Below are positions 9,101 through 18,215 of a stretch of 64,000 nucleotides of DNA, in pieces. This DNA comes from Crocinitomicaceae bacterium (GTDB taxonomy: Bacteria; Bacteroidota; Bacteroidia; Flavobacteriales_D; Crocinitomicaceae). The stretch is from positions 310,001-374,000 of the forward strand of contig JACJYW010000003.1 in assembly GCA_020635955.1 (NCBI GenBank), given 5' to 3'. Position 1 is the first letter of the stretch; the number at the start of each line of letters is the position of its first letter. A program made the translations under genes and the position numbers. Under the pieces are notes generated by a model. The model had not been told where the DNA came from and did no database searches. It was given only the letters and a program-made list of their open reading frames with translations.

Positions 9101-9469
9101 ATGGGATCCAATCCAATAAACCTGGCTTTACGATTCATATTGGAGATAAGTTCATTGGTGATCATTGGTATTTGGAGCTATAAACTATCGGATGATTTTT
9201 CCCGATATATCTGGATGATCCTTATCCCTGTATTTTGGGCTACTATCTGGGGTGTATTCAATGTCCCAAATGATCCGAGCAGATCAGGTAAGGCGCCTGT
9301 AATTGTTCCGGGGTATCTACGTTTGATCATTGAAATTCTATTTTTCGGATTTGGATGCTGGGTGCTTTATAATATGGAACAGTTTAATTGGTGCATATTA
9401 TTAATATCCGTAGTATCCATTCATTATGTAATTTCATATGATCGAATCAGGTGGTTACTATCTAAATAA
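9101..9469 (+). CDS. YrdB-family (DUF2568) membrane protein
   Basis: 122 residues with four hydrophobic helices and the family-like strings LRFILEISSLVIIGIW, FWATIWGVFNVPNDPSRSG and VIVPGYLRLIIEILFFG. The function of the family is not established. It begins 3 nt after prfC and ends 14 nt before the HD-hydrolase gene, so the three genes probably form one unit. Confidence 0.8.
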   Translation: MGSNPINLALRFILEISSLVIIGIWSYKLSDDFSRYIWMILIPVFWATIWGVFNVPNDPSRSGKAPVIVPGYLRLIIEILFFGFGCWVLYNMEQFNWCILLISVVSIHYVISYDRIRWLLSK

Positions 9470-9483
9470 AATCTTTAAAAAGT

Positions 9484-10020
9484 ATGATCCAGGAAGTCTA
9501 TCAAAAAGCAATGAAATTCGCCGGTGAGGCACATAAAGATCAGAAGGTACCTGGCACAAACGCAAATTATTTACTACACATCTCAAATGTAGCTATGGAG
9601 GTGATCATGGCCTATCAGGCTGAACCGAATTTTGATTTGGAATTAGCGGTACAAATAGCCATTCTTCATGATTCTATTGAAGATACGGATCTAACAACAG
9701 ATGACCTTGCAGCTCAATTTGGTGAGGATGTGGCCATAGGTGTTCAGGTGCTTACGAAAGATCCTACGCTTGAGAGTAAATCCGCTAAAATGAAAGATAG
9801 TCTCAATAGGATTAGAAACTGTCCTTTTGAAGAAAGCGCGATAGTTAAATTGGCTGATAGAATCACTAATTTACAAGAACCTCCTGCGAATTGGAGTGTG
9901 GAAAAAAGAAAGAACTATTTAATGGAAGCAGAAATGATCAACACAGAATTGGCTGAAACAAACCACTTTCTGAACAATAGACTAGCTTCAAAGATCAAGG
10001 ATTATTCTCAGTGGATCTAG
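9484..10020 (+). CDS. Small HD-domain phosphohydrolase, Mesh1/SpoT-hydrolase-like
   Basis: 178 residues, a single HD domain and nothing else. Metal-binding residues can be placed at His32 (YLLHISNV), His62-Asp63 (ILHDSIEDT) and Asp125 (KLADRITNL). The order and spacing, plus the Glu-Asp just after HD, match the hydrolase half of RelA/SpoT proteins and small alarmone hydrolases. (p)ppGpp 3'-pyrophosphohydrolase activity is a reasonable guess. Other nucleotide substrates such as NADPH are possible for this group. There is no synthetase, TGS or ACT domain. Confidence 0.85.
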   Translation: MIQEVYQKAMKFAGEAHKDQKVPGTNANYLLHISNVAMEVIMAYQAEPNFDLELAVQIAILHDSIEDTDLTTDDLAAQFGEDVAIGVQVLTKDPTLESKSAKMKDSLNRIRNCPFEESAIVKLADRITNLQEPPANWSVEKRKNYLMEAEMINTELAETNHFLNNRLASKIKDYSQWI

Positions 10021-10109
10021 TTTGATCGCATCAATAATTTTTGGTCCATTCCTAAACATCCTCACTACTTCCAGTAATTTTTTCGTAAATTCTAGACAAA
10101 TTTTCCTCT

Positions 10110-11201
10110 ATGAACCACCTCAAAAATTGGATCAGGCTATCCCCTATCCTATTGACTCTGCTATTTTCTAGCTGTAAAAAAGATTATCATAAACCAATAG
10201 ATATTGCCTCATCAAGTCCGACTGCCGGAAATCCTGATGGCAATTATGCAGTACCAGCTGATGCTTTAGAAGAAGATATTTCATCTCCTACCACCGTTGT
10301 TGGTGACGGAACCCCTGAAAGTTGTGACTGTGACGCCTTTGTTGAAGCCGTAAAAAAGGGAGGTGTGATCACATTCAATTGTGGAAGTGAGGCGCATACG
10401 ATCGAAATGGATGAGACAGCCAAAATTGTGAATGCTGCTAGCGACGAAGTAGTAATAGATGGTGGAGGACTCATCACTCTGAGCGGTAAAGGGAAACACC
10501 GAATTCTGTATATGAATACCTGTGATGAGGACCAGGGTTGGACTACTTCACACTGCAACAATCAGGACCATCCAAGATTGACGATTCAAAACATCACCTT
10601 TGCAAATGGTAACAGTACAGCAGAGAAAGAATTTGATGGCGGTGGTGCGATTTGGATTAGAGGAGGAAGATTTAAAGCAGTAAACTGCCGCTTTTTCAAT
10701 AACGTTTGTGCGCATAAGGGGCCGGATGTTGGCGGAGGCGCTATCCGAGTTTTTGATCAATACGAAGATCTACCTGTGATCATCAACAATTGTACTTTTG
10801 GTGGAGCTGAAGGTTATGGAAATTATGGTTCAAACGGAGGTGCACTTAGCAGCATTGGCGTTTCATGGAACATATACAACAGCTTATTCTCTTATAATTC
10901 TGCTATTGGTGAAGGAGGAAATCCTAAACAAAAAGGAACCAAGGGCGGCGGAAGCGGCGGTGCCATTTATAATGATGGCAATACCATGACACTTTCTTTA
11001 TATGGTTGTAAGATCCAATCGAATGATGTGGTACAGCACGGTTCATCAATCTTTTTTGTAACAAACGATCACACAGGTAATATTCATATTGAAGATTGCC
11101 TAATCTCAGGAAACAACGGAGGGTCATGGTATCCGGTATATCCGAGTATTTCAATGCATGACGACACACAAGTCACCGTTATTAATTCAACCATAGAATA
11201 A
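10110..11201 (+). CDS. Lipoprotein with right-handed parallel beta-helix (polymorphic outer-membrane/pectate-lyase-like fold)
   Basis: 363 residues. A lipoprotein signal peptide ends in LLFSSC with the lipid-bearing Cys at 22. After a short linker the protein shows repeating rungs typical of right-handed beta-helices: VIDGGGLITLSG, LTIQNITFANGNS, GGAIWIRGG, FKAVNCRFFNNVCA, GGAIRVFD, VIINNCTFGG, GGALSS, GGSGGAIYNDGN. Such folds often bind or cleave polysaccharide, but no lyase catalytic set can be assigned. It likely sits in the outer membrane. The next gene starts 11 nt downstream. Confidence 0.85.
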   Translation: MNHLKNWIRLSPILLTLLFSSCKKDYHKPIDIASSSPTAGNPDGNYAVPADALEEDISSPTTVVGDGTPESCDCDAFVEAVKKGGVITFNCGSEAHTIEMDETAKIVNAASDEVVIDGGGLITLSGKGKHRILYMNTCDEDQGWTTSHCNNQDHPRLTIQNITFANGNSTAEKEFDGGGAIWIRGGRFKAVNCRFFNNVCAHKGPDVGGGAIRVFDQYEDLPVIINNCTFGGAEGYGNYGSNGGALSSIGVSWNIYNSLFSYNSAIGEGGNPKQKGTKGGGSGGAIYNDGNTMTLSLYGCKIQSNDVVQHGSSIFFVTNDHTGNIHIEDCLISGNNGGSWYPVYPSISMHDDTQVTVINSTIE

Positions 11202-11212
11202 ACGTGATATAA

Positions 11213-12604
11213 ATGAAGCTGATCCTTTCATTGATATTTCTGTCTAACGCTTTTCTGAGCTTCACTCAGGAAATTACAGCAGTTAAGCAATTGATCACAG
11301 GATCAGAGATACATATCTCGCAATTAAAAACTGACCGCGACAACAATTACTATGTAGCAGGCTATTTTTCTGGCACCGTTAATTTCAATCCTTCAGGAAA
11401 TGCAACTGAGGCTCTGGCGAATGAATCAAGAGATATTTTCATTGCCAAATACAACATCCAACATCAATTGATTTGGATGAACCAGATCAAGCAAAGAAAT
11501 AAGTTTGCTAACACCTGGTCATTTTTAGATGTAGACCATGAAGGAAACGTTATTGTAGGTGGATCATTTGAAAAAGGGATCTTTTTTGAAAAAGACAGTA
11601 CACAACAGCTGACCACCTTTGGGAGAGAAGACATTTATCTCCTAAAAATGGATCACAAAGGCAAAACGTTGTGGTGGAGACATATTGGTGGCCTACATAT
11701 GGACATAGCCAGTTGTGTTAAAACTGATTCACATGGTGATATCGTTATTTGCGGCCAGTTTTCGGGACCTATGGATTTTGATCCGGGTGCCAGTAAACAT
11801 GTTCAGACATCCTCAACAAAAAATAGTTTTATCGCTAAATATTCAAAAGATGGTGATTTTAGTTGGGTAAAACACATCAAAGAAGAACACAACGAAGGAT
11901 CAACTCCTCCGCAAATTTGTATTGATCAGGAAGATAATATAATTCTAGCCGGTCAATTCAATGGTAACGCAATATTTAACGATCTGGGAGCAAAAGCTGA
12001 CAGTGGATCTGCTAATATATTTGTTGTAAAGTATGACACCTATGGCAAATCTATTTGGCAAACAAAATTGGATATTGATGGCTTTTCACCTTATTCAATG
12101 GTAAAATCTGTGATTGTATCAGATGACAAAATATTACTAACAGGATGGCTCAACCAATGTCATCTTAACAATGCTGAACTGGGAGGTATTAGTGCTAATC
12201 TATTTATAAGTAGTTGCGATCAAAACGGAAAAGAATCCTGGAGCAGAGTAATTAACTCATCATATAACAATTTTGGATCAGACATCTGCATCACAGATAA
12301 AGACCAAATATTTATAGCTGGTGGATTTGAAGGAGTACTCAATCTATATACAGGAGAAGAATTTATTAGTAATGGTACGGATGCTTTGATACTGCAATAT
12401 AGCACTGCTGGTAATTTAGTCCAATGCTTTCAAATTGGAGGCTTTGGAGAACAATATCTTGAATCAATCGACATTCGACAGGATGGTAAGATACTAGCTA
12501 TTGGTAGTTTTAATCGCCAAACGATCGTTACTTCAAAATCGAAACCGGTTTACTTTGATCTTACTGCCTATACTAACTTTCCAGTAGTAGCCATTATTAA
12601 TTAG
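11213..12604 (+). CDS. Secreted beta-propeller-like (SBBP-repeat) protein
   Basis: 463 residues with a signal peptide (KLILSLIFLSNAFLSFTQ). About seven repeats have the form (A/G)G.F.G...F(N/D): AGYFSGTVNFNPSG, GGSFEKGIFFEKDS, GQFSGPMDFDPGAS, AGQFNGNAIFND, AGGFEGVLNLYTG. These are followed by blocks such as DIFIAKYNIQHQLIW. This is the pattern of bacterial beta-propeller repeat proteins. No T9SS sorting domain is seen; the protein ends in VVAIIN. It sits 11 nt behind the beta-helix lipoprotein and is probably co-expressed with it. Confidence 0.82.
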   Translation: MKLILSLIFLSNAFLSFTQEITAVKQLITGSEIHISQLKTDRDNNYYVAGYFSGTVNFNPSGNATEALANESRDIFIAKYNIQHQLIWMNQIKQRNKFANTWSFLDVDHEGNVIVGGSFEKGIFFEKDSTQQLTTFGREDIYLLKMDHKGKTLWWRHIGGLHMDIASCVKTDSHGDIVICGQFSGPMDFDPGASKHVQTSSTKNSFIAKYSKDGDFSWVKHIKEEHNEGSTPPQICIDQEDNIILAGQFNGNAIFNDLGAKADSGSANIFVVKYDTYGKSIWQTKLDIDGFSPYSMVKSVIVSDDKILLTGWLNQCHLNNAELGGISANLFISSCDQNGKESWSRVINSSYNNFGSDICITDKDQIFIAGGFEGVLNLYTGEEFISNGTDALILQYSTAGNLVQCFQIGGFGEQYLESIDIRQDGKILAIGSFNRQTIVTSKSKPVYFDLTAYTNFPVVAIIN

Positions 12605-12695
12605 AGATTCACCTTTTAAATCCATTATTAAAAAATTGCATAATATTTAATAAATCTCAGGATTGTCGTATTTTTAACGCGTAATTAAGTTTTGA

Positions 12696-14315
12696 ATGTC
12701 ACGCTCGCTATTAATAATACTATCCCTTTTGCCATTTATGAGCATGGCTCAACCCGCTGGATATAATTATGGAAAGCAAATTCTGATTCAATCTTCACAG
12801 GTATCGGGAACAGCAGACTTAACAAATTTCCCAATGCTAATCAGTATCACTGATCCTGATTTACGAACCACAGCAAATGGAGGTCATGTAGAAAATGTCA
12901 ATGGATACGATATTTTATTTACGTTGGGTGATTGCTCAACACTCTTGAGTCATCAAATCGAAAAATACAGTCCTACAACTGGAGAGTTGGTAGTTTGGGT
13001 AAAAATACCAACATTGTATTATTCTATAGATTATGGTATCCATATGTATTATGGAAATGCATCCGTTGCAATTGACCCATCAACTTCAGCAACCTGGAGT
13101 GCCGGATTTGATGGCGTATGGCATTTACATAATGATTTCCTGGATGCCTCGGGCAACACAAATAATGGCACCAATCACGGCTCAACGGATGTATCTCCTG
13201 CTTATAATTTTGGAGATGGTCAAAATTTTGTAGATCCAAATAATTGGATTGAATTAACAAATCATCCCAATCACACAGGTAGTTTTAGTTATTCTGCTTG
13301 GTTCAGGACAAATGACAGAACCAGAACCGGGCAGAGAGTAATATGTGATGACGCTACCAATGCAAATGGATGTCATGCTATTAGTTTGGGTGATCCTGGC
13401 ACAGGAAGTTTGCGTTTTTATATCCGTGGATTAAATCCCGTATCATTAGATACTCCAAACTTAATTGCTAATGGAGTTTGGTATCATGTGGTTGTGACAT
13501 ACAACAATACAACCAAACTGAAAGCTCTATATTTAAATGGATCTTTGGTTGCGAGTCAAACTGTAACTGGTACAATGGGAACTCCAACAGGAAATGCTTC
13601 CATTGGCGGAGAAGTTGCCGCAGGCGAGTCTGCCAATCGTTTTCATGGATCAATTGATGAAGTTCATTCATTTCCCGGTGTTTTGACTGCATCCTGGATA
13701 GCCACAGAATATAATAATCAAAATTCGCCTTCAACATTTTATACAATAACACCTGAGTATGCAGCTGTAGACCTTTGCATTCTTTTACCTATCGAATTAG
13801 TTAGTTTTGAGGCAACATTACTAAATACTGATCAAGTTAAATTAGAATGGATTACGGCCTCTGAATCTGATAATGATCATTTTGATATTGAACGATCTAG
13901 GGACGGTTTAACCTGGGAAACTATCGCAATGATTCCGGGGGCAGGGAATTCATCCTCAAAATTAACTTACCAAACTTTTGATTCATCTCCTTATAATGGC
14001 AGATCGTATTACAGATTAAAGCAAATAGATATTGATGGCAATGTTACCAAAAGTGAGATCCGAACAATTGAGATCGAAAAAAATGGAATTACAAATATTT
14101 ACCCAAATCCTACTACTGGTAAGATCAATATTGAAGGCCATCAAGTAGGAATTGAATCTTTCACATTGGTTGACCCAACCGGAAAAGACCACGCAGATGA
14201 GATAATTGTTGAGATCATTTCTGAAAATCATATTTTACTGGATCTCTCAGCAATGAATTCATCCACCTACTATTTTAAGATTAGAGAAAAGGTTTATCTG
14301 ATCGTTTTGAATTAA
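12696..14315 (+). CDS. Secreted DUF2341/LamG protein with T9SS type-A sorting domain
   Basis: 539 residues. A signal peptide (LIILSLLPFMSMA) is followed by a DUF2341 module (about 20-120: KQILIQSSQVSG, LTNFPMLISITD, DYGIHMYYGNAS) and a LamG/concanavalin-like module (about 130-335: FSYSAWFRTNDRTRTGQR, GVWYHVVVTYNNTTKLKALYLNG, GSIDEVHSF). Next comes an FN3-like stretch (SFEATLLNTDQVKLEWITASE), then the sorting domain starting NIYPNPTTGKINIEG. This is the usual modular plan of T9SS-exported carbohydrate-binding proteins. The ligand is unknown. Confidence 0.9.
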   Translation: MSRSLLIILSLLPFMSMAQPAGYNYGKQILIQSSQVSGTADLTNFPMLISITDPDLRTTANGGHVENVNGYDILFTLGDCSTLLSHQIEKYSPTTGELVVWVKIPTLYYSIDYGIHMYYGNASVAIDPSTSATWSAGFDGVWHLHNDFLDASGNTNNGTNHGSTDVSPAYNFGDGQNFVDPNNWIELTNHPNHTGSFSYSAWFRTNDRTRTGQRVICDDATNANGCHAISLGDPGTGSLRFYIRGLNPVSLDTPNLIANGVWYHVVVTYNNTTKLKALYLNGSLVASQTVTGTMGTPTGNASIGGEVAAGESANRFHGSIDEVHSFPGVLTASWIATEYNNQNSPSTFYTITPEYAAVDLCILLPIELVSFEATLLNTDQVKLEWITASESDNDHFDIERSRDGLTWETIAMIPGAGNSSSKLTYQTFDSSPYNGRSYYRLKQIDIDGNVTKSEIRTIEIEKNGITNIYPNPTTGKINIEGHQVGIESFTLVDPTGKDHADEIIVEIISENHILLDLSAMNSSTYYFKIREKVYLIVLN

Positions 14316-14414
14316 CGATTCTCATGTCAAATACTGACAAACTTCATTCTTTTAGGATACTGTTATAACGTACTTCGCAGAGTTGTTCAAGTAATCCACT
14401 AAAAGAAATTTATT

Positions 14415-14780
14415 ATGTTTTCCTCTTCTGAAAAGTTAATTACCCTGATCTATCATGGAGATGATCATTTAGGTAGAGAGATTTTGGCTTATGCACAAAC
14501 TGAAGATCTACCCATAAGAGAGATTGATCTTTCAAAAACAAAAGTTAGTGAAACCAATTGGGCATTATTTGCTGATAAGTTAGGTATAGATATTAAAGAT
14601 CTGGTGAACATGGATCACCCCAATTTCAAGCAACACTATGATGCTGAAGTTGATCTTAGCGATCACGATTGGTTAAAATTCCTTGAACATAATCCAAGTA
14701 CGTTAAAAGCTCCGATAGTGATGATCGGAGAGAAGATACAGTTAATGTACAACCCTCAGGATATGCTTCATTTTGTATAA
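14415..14780 (+). CDS. ArsC/Spx-like thioredoxin-fold protein without the N-terminal cysteine motif
   Basis: 121 residues with the ArsC/Spx layout: an N-terminal strand, REILAYAQTEDLPIREIDLSKTKVSETNW, then KLGIDIKDLVNMDHPNF and the conserved-type end LKAPIVMIGEKIQLMYNPQDMLHF. The place where arsenate reductases and Spx carry CxxC or Cys reads YHGDDHLGR, with no cysteine anywhere in the protein. It therefore cannot act as a cysteine-dependent reductase. A binding or regulatory role is possible. It is a single gene, followed by a strong terminator. Confidence 0.75.
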   Translation: MFSSSEKLITLIYHGDDHLGREILAYAQTEDLPIREIDLSKTKVSETNWALFADKLGIDIKDLVNMDHPNFKQHYDAEVDLSDHDWLKFLEHNPSTLKAPIVMIGEKIQLMYNPQDMLHFV

Positions 14781-14804
14781 ATTTTTTTGGTTTAATAATT
14801 GACT

Positions 14805-14840
14805 AAAGGCTGAGGGAGGAAATCTATCAGCCTTTTTTTT
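14805..14840 (+). terminator. Rho-independent terminator
   Basis: A perfect 9-bp stem AAAGGCTGA (14805-14813) / TCAGCCTTT (14827-14835) with a 13-nt loop, running into eight T residues (14833-14840). It ends the transcript of the ArsC-like gene. Confidence 0.85.
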
Positions 14841-14894
14841 GCGTGAACCGTGAATAAATTATTCCGCTATATTTAGTTCCTCAAATACACATGC

Positions 14895-15488
14895 TTGAAT
14901 TTCTTAGGACACGCTTATATCGCAAGGAATCATCCCGAATTAATTGCAGGTAATTTTGCCGGAGATGGCTATAAAGGCAATTTAGATCAGTTTGACTTGC
15001 CAAAGAATATAATTGACGGTATAAAGCTACACCGATTCATTGACGATTTCACTGACCATTCAGAGCAAATATTGAATGCGGGTCATATCTTCCACGATAA
15101 TGGCATTCACAAGATCGCGTACATAGGAACTGATATTATTATGGATCATTTTCTTGCAAGAGAATGGGTCAGATTCTCTACCAAAGACTACGACCATTTT
15201 ATTCAGGCTATTTATTTGCACACAGATAAGCACCTTGATCTATTGGATGATCGATTTCAATCCATGTATAAGAATTTAAAATTGTTTGGATGGTTTTTCG
15301 ATTATCCTACTGAACACGGTATTCGAAAGATCTTAACTCAATTTTCAAACCGGATTGGATTTGAAAATGACCTGGTAAAATGTCTAGATGTATATTTGTC
15401 CCACAAACTCACATTTGACAAACTATTCGCCTCATTTCTAGTCGAAATAAATGAGAAATCAGTCGAATTTATCCAGGAACTTCAGTGA
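14895..15488 (+). CDS. acpH: Acyl-carrier-protein phosphodiesterase (AcpH family)
   Basis: 197 residues. Enzymes of this family remove 4'-phosphopantetheine from ACP. The N-terminus MNFLGHAYIA and the strings NFAGDGYKG, IKLHRFIDDFTDHS and IMDHFLAREW contain the conserved His/Asp metal-binding set of AcpH. The start must be the TTG at 14895. No in-frame ATG precedes it, and family members begin with the same M-N-F-L-x-H string. The ATG at 14891 is in another frame and soon stops. It sits 20 nt before the MltF-like gene. Confidence 0.85.
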   Translation: MNFLGHAYIARNHPELIAGNFAGDGYKGNLDQFDLPKNIIDGIKLHRFIDDFTDHSEQILNAGHIFHDNGIHKIAYIGTDIIMDHFLAREWVRFSTKDYDHFIQAIYLHTDKHLDLLDDRFQSMYKNLKLFGWFFDYPTEHGIRKILTQFSNRIGFENDLVKCLDVYLSHKLTFDKLFASFLVEINEKSVEFIQELQ

Positions 15489-15507
15489 TTTTTTTGTAGA
15501 TTGAAGC

Positions 15508-16920
15508 ATGCTCAGATACTTCCCTTTTGTGCTGATAATGATCTTTTATTCCTGTAAGGAAGACGAGGAGGTCATTGTTGAAGACGATAGCTGTAAAAGA
15601 GATTGGTCTGATATCAAACAAGATAGTGTCCTCACTATTCTGGCTGAAAATTCTCCTGCCTCATATTTTATTTATCGTGGTAAGAATATGGGATTCGAGT
15701 ATGAATTGCTTTACGAATTTGCTAAAGATGTAAATCTGAGATTGCAAGTACGTATGGTGAATGATCTGGATGAAATGTACCAGCTGCTCTCTAATTGTGA
15801 AGGAGATCTGGTAGCCTGTAATCTCACTATTACTGAAAATCGAAAAAAATATGTGGATTTCAGTACTCCTCATTTGATCACTCATGATGTTTTAGTTCAA
15901 CGGATTCCTTCAGATACGGATACCATTAATACGCTTATTACTGAGATAGAGCAATTAAAAGGAAAAAAGATCCATGTTTGGCAAGGGTCTTCATTTTATG
16001 AGCATATAGTCAAGATCAATGAAAATTTGAAACTGAACTTGACCATTATTCCTACCAAAGGAGAGGTTATCTCTGAAGAATTGATCAGAATGGTTAGTGA
16101 AGGTGAAATTGATTATACTATTGCGGATGAGAATGTCGGAAAGATCGATCTGAATTATTACGACAACATTGATATTTCCCTCAAATTAAGTGAAGATCAG
16201 GAGATTGCTTTCGCACTTCGAAAAGGATCGAATGACCTGCGAGACAGCTTAAATCGTTGGATCAATGATAAGGCTAACTGGTCAACCATTGGAGAGGTCA
16301 AACGCAAATATTTTGATAGAAAACATCTATCTAATAAAGCGAATCAAGAGTATTCCTCTCTGGTTCCTGAAGGGCAATTATCTCCATATGATGAAATCAT
16401 CAAATTAGAAAGCAAGGAGATTGGATGGGATTGGCGCTTAATATCTGCAATCATTTACCAGGAATCTAAATTTGAAACCTGGAAAGTTTCCTGGGCAGGT
16501 GCATTTGGTATATTTCAATTTATGCCAGCTACTGCTGCAGATTATGGCATTTCTCATAATTCATCTGCTGAAGCTCAAATAAAAGCAGGTATTAGAAAAT
16601 TGAACAAAAATTATAATCAGTGGCTAGAAGAAATCCCTGATTCGAATGAGGCCATGAAATTTACGTTGGCCACCTTTAATTCAGGACGTTCTCATATAGA
16701 TGATGCCAGAGCACTTTGTGAGAAATATGAAATGGATCCAAATGTTTGGGATGGAAACGTCAATACAATGCTTCTAAACCTTAGAAATCCAGAATATTAC
16801 AGAGATAAAGTTGTAAAAAACGGATATTGCAGAGGTGTAGAGACTTACGAGTACGTTATTGAGGTTTTACAACGTTTTGAGGAATATAAATCTGCTTTCC
16901 CAGAGGATCACGAACTATAG
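15508..16920 (+). CDS. mltF: MltF-like lytic murein transglycosylase lipoprotein
   Basis: 470 residues. A lipoprotein signal ends in IMIFYSC (Cys about 16). A periplasmic solute-binding domain (SBP_bac_3) spans about 38-270: NSPASYFIYRGKNMGFEYELLYEFA, CNLTITENRKKYVDFSTPH. A C-terminal SLT goose-lysozyme-like domain spans about 285-440, with IIYQESKFETWKVSWAGAFG holding the catalytic Glu, followed by FQFMPATAADYGI. MltF cleaves peptidoglycan at the outer membrane, with the SBP domain sensing muropeptides. It is probably an operon partner of the upstream acpH. Confidence 0.93.
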   Translation: MLRYFPFVLIMIFYSCKEDEEVIVEDDSCKRDWSDIKQDSVLTILAENSPASYFIYRGKNMGFEYELLYEFAKDVNLRLQVRMVNDLDEMYQLLSNCEGDLVACNLTITENRKKYVDFSTPHLITHDVLVQRIPSDTDTINTLITEIEQLKGKKIHVWQGSSFYEHIVKINENLKLNLTIIPTKGEVISEELIRMVSEGEIDYTIADENVGKIDLNYYDNIDISLKLSEDQEIAFALRKGSNDLRDSLNRWINDKANWSTIGEVKRKYFDRKHLSNKANQEYSSLVPEGQLSPYDEIIKLESKEIGWDWRLISAIIYQESKFETWKVSWAGAFGIFQFMPATAADYGISHNSSAEAQIKAGIRKLNKNYNQWLEEIPDSNEAMKFTLATFNSGRSHIDDARALCEKYEMDPNVWDGNVNTMLLNLRNPEYYRDKVVKNGYCRGVETYEYVIEVLQRFEEYKSAFPEDHEL

Positions 16921-16945
16921 ATACTAAAACTTTTATCTATAATCT

Positions 16946-16975
16946 TTTGTGATTCACATCAAACCACTATCTTTG
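16946..16975 (+). promoter_or_regulatory. Bacteroidota-type promoter for rpsP-rimM
   Basis: TTTG (16946-16949), an 18-bp spacer and TATCTTTG (16968-16975), which fits TAnnTTTG exactly. The rpsP ATG is 72 nt further on, leaving an untranslated leader of about 65 nt. This rules out the in-frame start at 16949 for rpsP. Confidence 0.65.
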
Positions 16976-17047
16976 CCGCTCCAAATCCAAAGGAGGAAGA
17001 GGGATATTATTAACCGGAGTTTCGCACTCCAATTTATAAACGCTACA

Positions 17048-17671
17048 ATGGCAACTAAAATTAGATTACAAAGACACGGAAAAAAGAAAGCTGCATTTTA
17101 TCACATAGTAATTGCTGATGAAAGAGCTAAAAGAGATGGTAAATTCATTGAAAAGATCGGAGTTTACAATCCAAATACAGATCCGGCTACTATTGACATC
17201 AAATTTGAAAGAGCGTTGCATTGGGTAAAAGTTGGTGCTCAACCAACTGATACTGCAAGAGCAATTCTTTCTTACAAAGGTGTATTATTAAAAAATCACC
17301 TTGATAAAGGAGTAGCTAAAGGTGCTATTTCCGAAGCAGATGCTGCAAAGAAATTTGAAGCATGGATGAAAGATAAAGATGCTAAGATCACAGGTAAAGC
17401 TGATAATCTGGCTAAAGCTAAGGCAGATGCTGCTGCAGCTCAACTAGAGAAAGAAAAAGAGCAAAATGTAGCTAAAGCTGCTGCTGTTGCTGCTAAAGAT
17501 GCTCCTGTTGCTGAAGAAGCTCCAGTTGAAGAAGCTACTGAAGAAGTTCTAGCTGCTGAGTCTGAAGCTGCTGCTGAAACACCAGCTGCTGAAGACGCTC
17601 CTGCTGCTGAAGAGGCTCCTGCTGCTGAAGAGGCTCCTGCTGCTGAAGAAGCTGCTAAAGAAGAAGAATAG
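17048..17671 (+). CDS. rpsP: 30S ribosomal protein S16 with long Ala/Glu-rich tail
   Basis: 207 residues from the ATG at 17048, where the protein opens MATKIRLQRHGKKKAAFYHI as S16 does. The core domain (about 1-85: ADERAKRDGKFIEKIGVYNP, FERALHWVKVGAQPTDT) binds 16S rRNA in the body of the small subunit. After about residue 110 comes a tail rich in Ala, Lys and Glu ending in repeats of APAAEE. Bacteroidota S16 proteins are commonly extended, but this tail roughly doubles the usual bacterial length. rimM follows after 2 nt, a conserved arrangement. Confidence 0.96.
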   Translation: MATKIRLQRHGKKKAAFYHIVIADERAKRDGKFIEKIGVYNPNTDPATIDIKFERALHWVKVGAQPTDTARAILSYKGVLLKNHLDKGVAKGAISEADAAKKFEAWMKDKDAKITGKADNLAKAKADAAAAQLEKEKEQNVAKAAAVAAKDAPVAEEAPVEEATEEVLAAESEAAAETPAAEDAPAAEEAPAAEEAPAAEEAAKEEE

Positions 17672-17673
17672 TA

Positions 17674-18207
17674 ATGTTCTCGAAAGAGGATTGTTTCCGA
17701 CTTGGCAGTGTAGCTAAGTTACACGGTTACAAAGGAGAAGTTTCACTTTTCCTAGATGTAGATGATCCTCAAGAATATAAAAGACTGGAATCAGTTTTCG
17801 TTGAAATAGACGGTAAACTGATTCCTTTTTTTTTGGAATACCTTCATCTAAGGAATAAAGGTTTTGCCGTTGCCAAATTCGAAACAATCGATTCTGAAAA
17901 AAAGGCAACAATGTTGTTAAAGTGCGGCCTGTATCTCCCACTTGATCTACTTCCAGAAACTGAAGAAAATGAGTTCTACTACTTTGAGATAGAGAATTTT
18001 AAAGTAATAGATGAAAAACATGGTGATATTGGCATTGTTCAGCATGTTATAGACCTTTCTGGTAACCCTATCATCCAAATTGATAAAGATGGAATAGAGA
18101 TCTTGATCCCTAAACAGGATGAATTCATTCTAAAAGTGGATTGGGACAATGAAACCCTTTATATAAAGGCTCCAGAAGGATTAATTGACATGTATTTGGG
18201 GAAATAA
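17674..18207 (+). CDS. rimM: 16S rRNA processing/ribosome maturation factor RimM
   Basis: 177 residues, the standard RimM size. The N-terminal barrel has FRLGSVAKLHGYKGEVSLFLD, and the C-terminal PRC-barrel has FYYFEIENFKVIDEKHGDIG and ILIPKQDEFILKVD. RimM helps mature the head of the 30S subunit and binds S19. It is placed directly after rpsP as in many bacteria and shares its promoter. Confidence 0.96.
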   Translation: MFSKEDCFRLGSVAKLHGYKGEVSLFLDVDDPQEYKRLESVFVEIDGKLIPFFLEYLHLRNKGFAVAKFETIDSEKKATMLLKCGLYLPLDLLPETEENEFYYFEIENFKVIDEKHGDIGIVQHVIDLSGNPIIQIDKDGIEILIPKQDEFILKVDWDNETLYIKAPEGLIDMYLGK

Positions 18208-18215
18208 GCACATAT

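Noticed and set aside
10244..10561. Antisense frames of 60-105 codons under the beta-helix, LamG and SpoIIE genes
   Set aside because: They lie opposite well-supported genes and have no features of their own. They are shadows of the real coding strand.
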